Below are positions 48,961 through 57,144 of a stretch of 64,000 nt of DNA, piece by piece. Source of the stretch: CAVXDY01 sp963760715 (GTDB taxonomy: Bacteria; Actinomycetota; Thermoleophilia; Miltoncostaeales; Miltoncostaeaceae); the NCBI GenBank assembly GCA_963760715.1, contig CAVXDY010000004.1:124001-188000 (forward strand), given 5' to 3'. Below the pieces are notes generated by a model that was not told the origin of the DNA, made no database searches, and saw nothing but the letters and a program-made list of their open reading frames with translations. Numbering within the stretch: the first letter of the stretch is position 1; each line of letters opens with the position of its first letter. Both the position numbers and the translations under genes were made by a program.

Positions 48961-49869
48961 GTGATCGTGATGGGGGCGGGCGCGATGGGCTCGTACTACG
49001 GGGGGCTGCTCGCGCGGGACGGTCACGACGTGACGCTGATCGCGCGTGGAGCCCATCTCGATGCCCTCCGCAGCCGTGGGGCGGTGGTCGTGCGCGAGGC
49101 CGACGGCAGCGTCTGGGAGGCCCCGGTGCGCGCGCGCGACGCCCCCTCCCCACCCCCGCCCGACCTCGCGATCGTGACCACCAAGTCGCACCACACCCTA
49201 CCGGCGGCGCGCGCGCTGGCCGGCGCCCTGACCCCCTCCACCCCGGTCCTCTCGCTGCAGAACGGACTGGAGAACGTGGCCCGCCTGGGGTCGGTGCTGG
49301 GCGCCGGCCGGGTGCTGGGGGGCATCGCCTTCGTCGGGCTGAGCGTGGGCGAGCCCGGGACCGTGGAGCACGAGGCCGAGGGCCGGGTCGTCATGGGGGA
49401 CCCGGCCGGGGCCACCGAGCTCGGCCGCCGGGTCTTCGCCCTGCTGGAGCCCTCCTGGGAGGTCGTCCTCTCGGACGACATCGTCCACGACCAGTGGCAC
49501 AAGCTGCTGTGGAACGCGGGGTTCAACGCGATCTGCGCGGTGACCGGGGCGACGGCCGGCGAGGCGCTGGCCACCCCGGGCTCGGCGGCCCTGGTGCGCG
49601 GCGCCATGGAGGAGGTCGTGGCCGTCGCGGCCCGGCACGGCGTCACGCTCACGCGGGCCGACGTGGACGAGATGGCGGCCCCGAACCCGGAGCTGCGCGA
49701 CTACCGCCCCTCCACCGCCCGCGACCTCGACGCCGGCAAGCCGCTGGAGCGCGACGCGCTGTGCGGCTTCCTCGCCCGCCAGGGCGCCGAGCTGGGGGTC
49801 CCCACGCCCATCAACACGGTCCTCGACGGCCTCCTCGCCCTCCAGGAGGACCGCGCGCGGTCCCGCTGA
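48961..49869 (+). CDS. panE: 2-dehydropantoate 2-reductase-like protein
   Basis: PanE reduces ketopantoate with NADPH for pantothenate and CoA synthesis. The 302-residue protein begins MIVMGAGAMGSYYGGLLARDGHDVTLIARG (GTG 48961), the expected Rossmann start. It keeps VTTKSHHT (the Lys region), LSLQNGLEN, the catalytic Lys helix HDQWHKLLWNAGFNAICAVTGAT and the C-terminal GKPLERDALCGF. Family members with other 2-keto acid substrates are common, so the gene name is the best guess. Confidence 0.85.
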   Translation: MIVMGAGAMGSYYGGLLARDGHDVTLIARGAHLDALRSRGAVVVREADGSVWEAPVRARDAPSPPPPDLAIVTTKSHHTLPAARALAGALTPSTPVLSLQNGLENVARLGSVLGAGRVLGGIAFVGLSVGEPGTVEHEAEGRVVMGDPAGATELGRRVFALLEPSWEVVLSDDIVHDQWHKLLWNAGFNAICAVTGATAGEALATPGSAALVRGAMEEVVAVAARHGVTLTRADVDEMAAPNPELRDYRPSTARDLDAGKPLERDALCGFLARQGAELGVPTPINTVLDGLLALQEDRARSR

Positions 49870-49903
49870 GGCCCGCGGGGGGCGGTGAGGGCTCTCACGA
49901 CAC

Positions 49904-49955
49904 CGTAAGGGTGCGATGAGAAACGGCGAACCCTGCGCATCTCGTCACTACCGTT
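49904..49955 (+). promoter_or_regulatory. Conserved upstream element, first small QRISQAAV gene
   Basis: CGTAAGGGT (49904-49912) and CACTACCGTT (49946-49955) lie 33 bases apart and end 34 bases before ATG 49990. Nearly the same pair with the same spacing precedes the paralogue at 50710, so they are probably a shared promoter and activator site. Confidence 0.45.
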
Positions 49956-49989
49956 CCCGCGAAAGGACACCCGACGGGGGAGGGAACCC

Positions 49990-50586
49990 ATGGGAGGACG
50001 ATGGTGGATCGGCGTCGCGGCGGGCATGGTGCTCGGCCTGGGCGCGGTGATCGCGGTGCAGGCGTCGACCGGCGAGGCGTCCGCGCAGGGCGGCTTCACC
50101 GTCTCGGCCGAGCAGCTCCGCATCAACCAGCGCATCTCGCAGGCGGCCGTCAATCGAAGCAACGAGTCCCTCAACCTGCTCGATCCGGTGCGCAAGTCGG
50201 GGCCCACCGACACCGCCCCCGGCTGGGGAACCACGCAGATCGCCGACAACGCGGTCACCCGCACCAAGCTCGACTCGACCCTCCGCGAGGGCCAGCCGCG
50301 CTGGGCCGTGGTGGCCGCCACGACGGGTGACCTGGTGCGCGGGAAGAACGCGGTCAGCTCGGCGAAGCTGACAGACCCGGGCCTCTACAGCGTCACCTTC
50401 GACCGCGACATCAGCGCCTGTGCGATGCAGGCCACGATCGGCGACGGGGGGACCAACCCGGCGCCCCTGGGCCAGATCAGCGTCTGGCGCAGCGCGACCG
50501 ACCCGAAGGTCGCGACGGTGCACACGGGCACCTCGGCCGGGGCGGACGCCAACAACCTGCCGTTCCAACTGACGGTGCTCTGCTAG
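49990..50586 (+). CDS. Secreted protein with QRISQAAV motif (paralogue 1)
   Basis: ATG 49990 follows GGGAGGGA. The 198 residues start with GRWWIGVAAGMVLGLGAVIAVQA, a signal or anchor helix. At residues 39-58 comes the motif SAEQLRINQRISQAAVNRSN. A tail-fibre-like IADNAVTRTKLDSTL follows, then a beta-rich domain with YSVTFDRDISACAMQATIG. It ends in VLC, with Cys as the last residue. The internal Cys and the terminal Cys are kept in the paralogue, suggesting a disulfide. Function unknown. Confidence 0.8.
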   Translation: MGGRWWIGVAAGMVLGLGAVIAVQASTGEASAQGGFTVSAEQLRINQRISQAAVNRSNESLNLLDPVRKSGPTDTAPGWGTTQIADNAVTRTKLDSTLREGQPRWAVVAATTGDLVRGKNAVSSAKLTDPGLYSVTFDRDISACAMQATIGDGGTNPAPLGQISVWRSATDPKVATVHTGTSAGADANNLPFQLTVLC

Positions 50587-50621
50587 GGACCCGACCGGCT
50601 CGTCTGCCGCAACCCCGGGGA

Positions 50622-50673
50622 CGTAAGGGTCCCGTGAACATCTGGCCCCCGGGGGGCGCGGCAGCATAGCGTT
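50622..50673 (+). promoter_or_regulatory. Conserved upstream element, second small QRISQAAV gene
   Basis: CGTAAGGGT (50622-50630) and CATAGCGTT (50665-50673) lie 34 bases apart and end 36 bases before ATG 50710, matching the arrangement before the paralogue at 49990. Confidence 0.45.
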
Positions 50674-50709
50674 GCGAATTGTCATGAGACCCACAGGATG
50701 GGGGAACAC

Positions 50710-51216
50710 ATGAGGGGACGTTGGTGGATGGGCGTCACCGCGGGCATGGTCATCGGGCTCGGCACGGTGGCGGGTGTGCAGGCCGCGACCAGCGACGGGT
50801 CGAGCGGCAACCCGGTGGTCGTGAGCCCACAGCAGCTCAAGATCAACCAGAGGATCTCCCAGGCGGCGGTCAAGCGCAGCAACCAGGCCCTGAAGAACGA
50901 CGCGACGCTGGGCTCGCAGGTGCCCCTGTTCGCGGTGAGCAGCGGCGTGGTGGGGTCGAACCTGGTGCGCGGCCGTGGAGCGGTGAGCGCCCAGCGCATC
51001 GACGACGGCAATTATCGCGTCAAGTTCGACCGCAACATCAGCGCGTGCTCCTGGTCGGCGACCGCCGCCAGCGACGCGCCTCCGGTGGCCGACACGGTGA
51101 CGATCCGCCTTGCGCTCGACACGACCGACGTGACGCGTACCCAGCTCGTGGTGCGGACGAACGCGGTCGGCGGCACTCCCGTCAACGCCGGCTTCCACGT
51201 GCAGGTGTTCTGCTAG
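50710..51216 (+). CDS. Secreted protein with QRISQAAV motif (paralogue 2)
   Basis: The 168-residue paralogue of the gene at 49990 has RGRWWMGVTAGMVIGLGTVAGVQA at its start. The motif SPQQLKINQRISQAAVKRSN is at the same residues 39-58, followed by LVRGRGAVSAQRIDDGNYRV, RNISACSWSATA and the terminal VQVFC. ATG 50710, eight bases after GGGGG, is preferred over ATG 50698. It lacks the LDST tail-fibre-like stretch of its neighbour. Tandem duplication is evident. Confidence 0.8.
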   Translation: MRGRWWMGVTAGMVIGLGTVAGVQAATSDGSSGNPVVVSPQQLKINQRISQAAVKRSNQALKNDATLGSQVPLFAVSSGVVGSNLVRGRGAVSAQRIDDGNYRVKFDRNISACSWSATAASDAPPVADTVTIRLALDTTDVTRTQLVVRTNAVGGTPVNAGFHVQVFC

Positions 51217-51219
51217 CCG

Positions 51220-51232
51220 CGAGCCTCGCTCG
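51220..51232. terminator. Hairpin between convergent genes
   Basis: CGAGC-CTC-GCTCG exactly fills the space between the small secreted protein gene and the end of ddl. No T-run is present. Confidence 0.35.
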
Positions 51233-52171
51233 TCATGCGCCGAGGGCCGCCTCCGCGAGGATCCGCTCGACCACCTCGTCGAAGCCCAGGCCCGCCGCCT
51301 CGGCGGCCTTCGGCAGCAGGCTCGTGTCCGTCATCCCCGGGATGGCGTTGATCTCGAGCACCCACAGCCGGTCCTCGGCGTCGAGGATCATGTCCACCCG
51401 GCTCATCCCCCGGCAGCCCAGGGCCCGGTAGCAGGCCAGCGCCAGCGCGGCGGCCTCCTGCGCCACCGCGTCCGGCAGCCGCGCGGGGGCGACGAAGTCG
51501 GTGAGCCCCGGCGTGTAGCGCGCCTCGAAGTCGTAGAAGTCGCGGTCCCGGGGGATCGCCTCCACCACGGGCAGCGCCCACGCGTCGGCCGTGCCGATGA
51601 CGGACACCGCGAGCTCCCGGCCCGCCACGAAGCGCTCCATCAGCACCCGCTCGTCGTAGGAGAAGGCGTTCATCAGCGCGTTCGCGATGTCGCCGGTCTC
51701 GCGCACCACGGAGATGCCGAGCGCGGAGCCCTGGCTCGCGGGCTTCACGATCAGCGGCAGGCCCAGGCGCTCGCGGATGTCGGGGATCGCCTCGCCGGCG
51801 CCCAGCTCCCGGAAGGCGTCCTGGCGAAAGGCGTACGCCTTGGGGGTGGCGATCCCGACCGCGGTGAAGTGGGCCTTGGCCACCACCTTGTCCATGGCGC
51901 GCTCGCAGGCCAGCACCCCGGGACCGGTGTAGGGGATCTCGAGGATCTCGAGCAGCTCCTGCACGGTGCCGTCCTCGCCGCCCTTGCCGTGCAGCGTGAT
52001 GAAGGCGGCGTCGGGCCGCTCCGCGCGCAGGGTGCGCACCAGGTGGGCGTCGGCGTCCACCGCCAGCACCTCGTGGCCCAGGCGGCGCAGGGCGGCCTCG
52101 GCGTTGGCGCCCGACCGCAGGCTGACCTCCCGCTCCAGCGAGCGGCCACCCTTCAGGACCGCCACCTTCAT
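51233..52171 (-). CDS. ddl: D-alanine-D-alanine ligase
   Basis: Ddl makes the D-Ala-D-Ala end of peptidoglycan stem peptides. The 312-residue ATP-grasp enzyme shows VAVLKGGRSLEREVSLRSG, LHGKGGEDGTVQELLEI, YTGPGVLACERAMDK, LPLIVKPASQGSALGIS, ERFVAGRELAVSVI and the metal residues in VLEINAIPGMTDTSL. ATG 52171 overlaps the stop of the aminotransferase gene (ATGA). The GGEDGTVQE form is the usual short Ddl type. Confidence 0.96.
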   Translation of the reverse strand: MKVAVLKGGRSLEREVSLRSGANAEAALRRLGHEVLAVDADAHLVRTLRAERPDAAFITLHGKGGEDGTVQELLEILEIPYTGPGVLACERAMDKVVAKAHFTAVGIATPKAYAFRQDAFRELGAGEAIPDIRERLGLPLIVKPASQGSALGISVVRETGDIANALMNAFSYDERVLMERFVAGRELAVSVIGTADAWALPVVEAIPRDRDFYDFEARYTPGLTDFVAPARLPDAVAQEAAALALACYRALGCRGMSRVDMILDAEDRLWVLEINAIPGMTDTSLLPKAAEAAGLGFDEVVERILAEAALGA

Positions 52172-53499
52172 GGCAACCCGCCGCCGAGGGCGCGGTGCAG
52201 CTCGGTCATCTCGGCCACGGCGACCCCCAGGCGGCGCACGCCCTCGCTGATCATCGGCTCGGGGACGCCCGAGAAGTTCAGCCGCATGGCGTCGCCGCCG
52301 CGCCCGTCGAGGAAGGCCCCCCGGCCGGGCACGAAGGCCACCTCGTGCTTGTCGACCGCCGACGCGAGCAGGTTGGTGGTGTCGAGGTAGTCGGGCAGGG
52401 TCGCCCAGACGAACAGCCCCCCGGAGGGCCGCGTCCAGGTGGCCTCGGGCGGCATCTCCTCCTCCAGCGCGCGCAGCATTGCGTCGCGGCGGGAGCGGTA
52501 GATCACGTTCAGCCGCGCCACGTAGTCGCGCCAGTCGTAGCGGCGCAGGTACTCCAGCACGAAGCGCTGCGAGACCGTGGAGGAGCAGAGGTCGGCGGCC
52601 TGCTTGCCCAGGTTCATCTTGCGCAGAACCGCCGCCGGCGCGGCCACCCAGCCCACGCGCACACCCGGCGCGAGGATCTTGGAGAAGGTGGAGAGGTAGA
52701 TGACCCACCCGGCGCCGTCGTCGAGCTCCCAGAGCGTGGGCAGGGGCTCCCCCTCGAAGCGGATCTGCCCGTAGGGGTTGTCCTCCACGATCAAAAGCTC
52801 GCGCTCGTGGGCGATGCGCACCAGCCGCTCGCGGCGCTCCAGCGACATGGTGACGCCGCCGGGGTTGTGGAAGTTGGGGATCGTGTAGAGCAGCTTCGGG
52901 GGGCTCCCCTCGGCGGCGAGCCGGTCCAGGACCTCGTCGATGAGGTCGACGCGCAGCCCGTCCTCGTCCATCGGGATGTGCTCCACGCGCGCCTCGTAGG
53001 TGGTGAAGCACGGCACGGCGCCGGGGTAGGTGGGGCCCTCGGCCAGCACGGTGTCGCCGGGGTTCACGAAGGTGCGGATGGACAGGTCGATCGCCTGCTG
53101 GCCGCCGCTCGTGACCATGACGTCCTCCACCCGGGCGCGCGCGCCCTCGTGGGCCATCACCTGCACGATGCGCTCGCGCAGCTCGGCGAGCCCCTCGGTG
53201 GGCCCGTACTGCAGCGCCGCGGTCAGGTGGTCGCGCGAGATGACGTCCACGACGTCCTCGAACACGTCCCGCTCGAACGACTCGGTGTTCGGGAAGCCCC
53301 CCGCCAGGGAGATGATCTCGGGGCGCTCCGCCAGCGACATCAGGTCGCGCATGACCGACGACACGATCCCCGACGCGCGCGAGGCGAAGCGGGCGTCGTA
53401 GCGCGCCGAGTCGCCCGGCGTGAGAGCGGTCTCGTGGTGGCGCGACGATGGCGTGCGGGGGGGCGTCGTGTCTCCCGGGGATGCGACGGCGGGGCTCAC
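52168..53499 (-). CDS. PLP-dependent aminotransferase, class I/II (MocR/2-aminoadipate type)
   Basis: The 443-residue fold-type I enzyme has ISLAGGFPNTESF, LQYGPTEGLAELRERI, VTSGGQQAIDL, TIPNFHNPGGVTMS and the PLP Lys274 in STFSKILAPGVRVGW, and closes with RLNFSGVPEP. This pattern matches the 2-aminoadipate/aromatic aminotransferase group without the GntR DNA-binding domain. Coupling to ddl might mean it supplies a D- or L-amino-acid precursor, but no D-amino-acid signature is visible. The start is GTG 53499. Confidence 0.9.
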   Translation of the reverse strand: MSPAVASPGDTTPPRTPSSRHHETALTPGDSARYDARFASRASGIVSSVMRDLMSLAERPEIISLAGGFPNTESFERDVFEDVVDVISRDHLTAALQYGPTEGLAELRERIVQVMAHEGARARVEDVMVTSGGQQAIDLSIRTFVNPGDTVLAEGPTYPGAVPCFTTYEARVEHIPMDEDGLRVDLIDEVLDRLAAEGSPPKLLYTIPNFHNPGGVTMSLERRERLVRIAHERELLIVEDNPYGQIRFEGEPLPTLWELDDGAGWVIYLSTFSKILAPGVRVGWVAAPAAVLRKMNLGKQAADLCSSTVSQRFVLEYLRRYDWRDYVARLNVIYRSRRDAMLRALEEEMPPEATWTRPSGGLFVWATLPDYLDTTNLLASAVDKHEVAFVPGRGAFLDGRGGDAMRLNFSGVPEPMISEGVRRLGVAVAEMTELHRALGGGLP

Positions 53500-53555
53500 G
53501 GAAGTCTAGGTCAGCCGCCGCCGGGAGCCGAACGGCCCTCTGGTACCCTCGGGCC

Positions 53556-54008
53556 GTGCCGACCAGGCAAGCCCCTCAGGCGACCCGGCCCGAGGCGCGC
53601 GTGCTGCGCGCGCCGAACATCCGCCGCGCCCGCCGAGCCGACTGGGAGCAGCTGGTGCGGTTCTGCGTGGTCGGGGGCATCGGCTACGTCGTCAACCTGG
53701 CCGTGTTCTCGCTGCTCGTCCACGGGGCGGACACCCACTACGCGCTCGCCGCCGTGGTGGCCTTCTGCGTGGCCTGGACCAACAACTTCCTCTTCAACAA
53801 GTACTGGACGTTCCGGCGGCACGGGCTCTCCACCGCCCAGCAGGGCGCCCGGTACCTTGCGGTGAGCCTCGTCGCGCTGGGGCTCAACCTGATCCTCCTG
53901 GAGCTGCTGGTGCGGGCCGGGATGCCGGAGGTTCCGGCACAGGCCATCGCGATCGCCGCCGTCATGCCGGTCAATTTCCTGCTCAACCGCCGCTGGTCCT
54001 TCCGGTAG
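53556..54008 (+). CDS. GtrA-like flippase-type membrane protein
   Basis: The 150-residue GtrA family protein has four helices and the motifs QLVRFCVVGGIGYVVNLAVF, AWTNNFLFNKYWTF and VNFLLNRRWSF. GtrA proteins are thought to help move polyprenyl-linked sugars across the membrane. GTG 53556 is used. Two GT87-like genes follow within a few bases, so it probably belongs to a cell-surface glycosylation unit. Confidence 0.88.
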   Translation: MPTRQAPQATRPEARVLRAPNIRRARRADWEQLVRFCVVGGIGYVVNLAVFSLLVHGADTHYALAAVVAFCVAWTNNFLFNKYWTFRRHGLSTAQQGARYLAVSLVALGLNLILLELLVRAGMPEVPAQAIAIAAVMPVNFLLNRRWSFR

Positions 54009-54012
54009 TCCC

Positions 54013-55842
54013 GTGATTCGCCGGCGCCGTGCCGTCCTCCTGTTGACGGTCGTCGCCGTTCTGCTGTGCGCCGCCGCCGCCGCGGCGGCTCCTCCGCCCC
54101 GCGCCGTCAAGGAGCCCACCCCCGCCGAGGCCGCGGTGGCCGTACGGGGTCTCGTGAAGGCGGTGGGCGACAAGGCCGGCGAGATCGAGCGCGCCCTGGC
54201 GAAGCCCGCGCCGGCGCCGGAGCCCTCCCTCACCTCCGAGGAGGTCACGGCGATCGCCAAGACCTCGGGTCGCCTCCACGACTGGATCGACGGCCGCACG
54301 ATCACCCGCACCGCCACCGAGCTGGACCACACGAGCCGCGTGTGGACGGTGTTCTTCGTCAGCAAGGACGACGGCGCGCACGAGACGGTCGAGGCGCAGG
54401 TGCTGGTGTCCGACGCGAGCGGCGAGATCACGGAGGTCCGCACCGGGCCGCAGGTGGCCTGGTCGATGGCGCGCGGCTACGAGGGCGCGTTCGGGCGGGC
54501 CGTCAGCCGGCCGGCGATCTGGCTGCCCCTGAGCCTTCTGTTCCTGTTCGCGCTCCTCCCCTTCATGCGCCCCCGCCGGCTGCTCTCGATGCGGACGCTC
54601 GACCTGCTGGTGCTGCTGTCGTTCGGGTTCTCGCTGATCTGGTTCAACCGGGGAGAGATCTTCACCTCGGTGCCGCTCCAGTACCCGCCGATGGTCTACC
54701 TCTGCCTGCGCCTGGCGTGGATCGCGTCGGCGCGGGCCCGGGCCGCGCGCCGTCAGGCGGATCCCGCCGAGGAGCCGGCCCGGCCGGCGCGGCGGCGGCC
54801 GGTGTTCGGCGGCTCGGCCCCCACCTGGCTGCTGGTGACGCTGCTGGCGGTGGCGCTGGCGCTGCGCTTCGGCCTCAACGCCTTCGACTCCAACGTCATC
54901 GACGTCGGCTACGCGGGCGTGATCGGCGCCGACCGCATCACGCACGGCGAGACGCCCTACGGCACGTTCCCCAGCGACTGCGCCACCTGCGACACCTACG
55001 GGCCGCTCAACTACATCGCCTACGTGCCGTTCGAGCTCACCCAGCCGTGGCACGGGAAATGGGACTCGCTTCCCGCGGCGCACGGCGCCGCCACCCTCTT
55101 CGACCTCCTCTGCATCGGCGGCCTGCTGATGCTGGGGTGGCAGCTCTCGGGGCTGCGCCTGGGGATCGGGCTGTCGCTGGCGTGGTCGGCCTTCCCCTTC
55201 ACCGCGTACGCCCTGGAGAGCAATTCCAACGACTCCCTCGTCGCGGCCATGCTGATCTGGGGGCTGGTGGTGGCGCGACATCCGCTGGGGCGCGGCCTGC
55301 TGCTGGGCCTCGCGCTGGCCACCAAGTTCGCGCCCGCGGTGCTGGTGCCCCTGTGGAGCCGCCGGCCCTACCCGCGCGGGGGCTCCTGGCGGGAGCTCAT
55401 CCCCTACGGGGCGGGGCTCGCCCTCGCCGTCGTGCTGACCGGCTGGGTCCTGCTGCTGGACGGCCTCAACGGGGTGCGGACCTTCTGGTCGCGCACGGTG
55501 GGCTATCAGCTCGGCCGGGACTCGCCATTCTCGATCTGGGGCCAGTACCCGGGGCTGCGGCCGGTGCAGATCGGCCTGATGGTCGTCGTGGCCCTGGCCG
55601 CCGTCGCGGTGCTGCGCTGGCCGCGCCGGCTCGACCTGCTCACGGTGAGCGCGCTCTCGGGGGCGCTGCTGATCGGCCTCGAGCTCACCGTGACCCACTG
55701 GTTCTACCTCTACATCCCGTGGTTCCTGCCGTTCGCGCTGGTGGCGATGGTGCCCGACTGGCCGCCCCCGGCCCGCGACGCCGGCGCCGCGCCCGACCCC
55801 GCGCGCGAGCCCCGGCGCGAGCCGCTGCCGGTGGGCGCATGA
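54013..55842 (+). CDS. GT87-like membrane glycosyltransferase with extracytoplasmic N-terminal domain
   Basis: GTG 54013 begins a signal sequence (LLLTVVAVLLCAAAAAAA). A PepSY-like domain of about 110 residues follows (LHDWIDGRTITRTATEL, VEAQVLVSDASGEITEVRTG, WSMARGYEGAFGRAV). Then come ten or so helices typical of DUF2029/GT87 mannosyltransferases, with the DxD-like loop NSNDSLVAAMLIWG and an acidic YGTFPSDCATCDTYGPLNY loop. The length is 609 residues. The stop overlaps the ATG of a second such gene. The sugar donor would be a polyprenyl phosphate sugar by family rule. Confidence 0.75.
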   Translation: MIRRRRAVLLLTVVAVLLCAAAAAAAPPPRAVKEPTPAEAAVAVRGLVKAVGDKAGEIERALAKPAPAPEPSLTSEEVTAIAKTSGRLHDWIDGRTITRTATELDHTSRVWTVFFVSKDDGAHETVEAQVLVSDASGEITEVRTGPQVAWSMARGYEGAFGRAVSRPAIWLPLSLLFLFALLPFMRPRRLLSMRTLDLLVLLSFGFSLIWFNRGEIFTSVPLQYPPMVYLCLRLAWIASARARAARRQADPAEEPARPARRRPVFGGSAPTWLLVTLLAVALALRFGLNAFDSNVIDVGYAGVIGADRITHGETPYGTFPSDCATCDTYGPLNYIAYVPFELTQPWHGKWDSLPAAHGAATLFDLLCIGGLLMLGWQLSGLRLGIGLSLAWSAFPFTAYALESNSNDSLVAAMLIWGLVVARHPLGRGLLLGLALATKFAPAVLVPLWSRRPYPRGGSWRELIPYGAGLALAVVLTGWVLLLDGLNGVRTFWSRTVGYQLGRDSPFSIWGQYPGLRPVQIGLMVVVALAAVAVLRWPRRLDLLTVSALSGALLIGLELTVTHWFYLYIPWFLPFALVAMVPDWPPPARDAGAAPDPAREPRREPLPVGA

Positions 55843-57122
55843 CGAGCGCGCGGGCGCTGCCCTATCTGGTCGTCGCGCTGGCCATCTTCGTCTGGCTGGT
55901 CCCGCTGCAGCACGGCTTCTACGCCGACGCGGTGATCACCGACATCCCCACCTACCGGGCGGCGTTCGACCACATCTCGGCCGGCGACGTCCCGTACCGC
56001 GACTTCTCGCTGGAGTACCCGCCGCTGGCCGCCGGCCTCTTCTGGCTGGCCGGAGTGCTGCCGGGGATCTACTCCGGGGCGTTCTCCGCCCTGATGCTGC
56101 TGGCCCTGTGCGCCACCGCCGTGGGCGTGGTGGCCCTGGCCCGGGCGCTCGGCCTCGATCAGCGGCGCCAGGCCCTCGCGGGCGTGGCGGTGGCCGTGTC
56201 GCCGCTGCTGGTGGGCAACCTGGTGGGGACGCGCTTCGACCTCGCGCTGGCCGCGATCCTCGTGTGGACCGTCTGGGCGGCCGTCACCGGGCGCTTCGTG
56301 CTGATGTGGGGGCTCCTGGCGGCGGCGATCCTGCTGAAGCTGGTGCCGCTGGCCCTGATCCCGGCGTTCGTGATCTGGCAGCGCCACCGCGCCGGCACGC
56401 GCCCCGCCCTGGCCGGCGCCGCCGGGAGCCTGGCCGTCGTGATCGCGGTGATGGCGCCGTTCGTGATCCTGTCGCCCTCGGGGACCTGGCACCTCGCGGC
56501 GTACCACCTCGACCGGCCGCTCCAGCTCGAGTCGGTCGGCGCCTCCTACCTGCTGGGGCTGCACGCGCTGGCCGACATCCCCGTCACGGTCGAGAGCTCC
56601 TTCGGCAGCCAGGGCATCGACGGCACGGGGCCGGCGGTGATCTCCGCCATCTCCACCGCCGTGCTCGTGGTGCTGATCCTCGGCGTGGCGTGGACCCTGT
56701 GGGTGGGGCTCCGGCGCGCCCGGCCGCCCGGCGACGCCCGCCTGATGGTGGCCGCGTGCGCCGCGACCATCGCCTCCCTGCTCGTCGCGGGGAAGGTGCT
56801 CTCCCCCCAGTTCATGGTGTGGCTGCTTCCGGTGGGCTTCGTGGTGGCGGGGCGCTACGGACCCGCGGCCTTCGGGCTCACGATCGCGGCCCTGCTCACC
56901 ACCCTGGCCTACTTCCCCCACTCCTACTGGGATCTCGTCGCGCTCGACTCGGGCCCGATCGCGATCCTGGTGCTGCGGAACGCCCTGCTGATCGCGCTCC
57001 TGGCGGCCTGCTGGCCGCGGCCCAGCATCGCCGGCCAGCCCCTCGGGAGGGTGCTGAGACGCGGGGGGTCCGATCCGCTCGCGGCCGACTCCGCGGTCTC
57101 GGCGCGCTACCTGGTCAACTGA
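55839..57122 (+). CDS. GT87-like membrane glycosyltransferase
   Basis: The 427-residue multi-helix protein has the GT-C style first loop ADAVITDIPTYRAAFDHIS, then DFSLEYPPLAAGLFWLAG (the acidic loop with YPP), and VGTRFDLALAAILVW and LLKLVPLALIPAF. These match the DUF2029/GT87 family. ATG 55839 overlaps the previous stop. It lacks the N-terminal PepSY-like domain of its neighbour. A hairpin follows it. Confidence 0.78.
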   Translation: MTSARALPYLVVALAIFVWLVPLQHGFYADAVITDIPTYRAAFDHISAGDVPYRDFSLEYPPLAAGLFWLAGVLPGIYSGAFSALMLLALCATAVGVVALARALGLDQRRQALAGVAVAVSPLLVGNLVGTRFDLALAAILVWTVWAAVTGRFVLMWGLLAAAILLKLVPLALIPAFVIWQRHRAGTRPALAGAAGSLAVVIAVMAPFVILSPSGTWHLAAYHLDRPLQLESVGASYLLGLHALADIPVTVESSFGSQGIDGTGPAVISAISTAVLVVLILGVAWTLWVGLRRARPPGDARLMVAACAATIASLLVAGKVLSPQFMVWLLPVGFVVAGRYGPAAFGLTIAALLTTLAYFPHSYWDLVALDSGPIAILVLRNALLIALLAACWPRPSIAGQPLGRVLRRGGSDPLAADSAVSARYLVN

Positions 57123-57128
57123 CCTCCG

Positions 57129-57144
57129 TCCGGGTCAGCCCGGA
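57129..57144. terminator. Hairpin at the end of convergent genes
   Basis: TCCGGG-TCAG-CCCGGA lies six bases after the glycosyltransferase stop and overlaps the last codons of the convergent phosphoesterase gene. No T-run. Confidence 0.4.
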
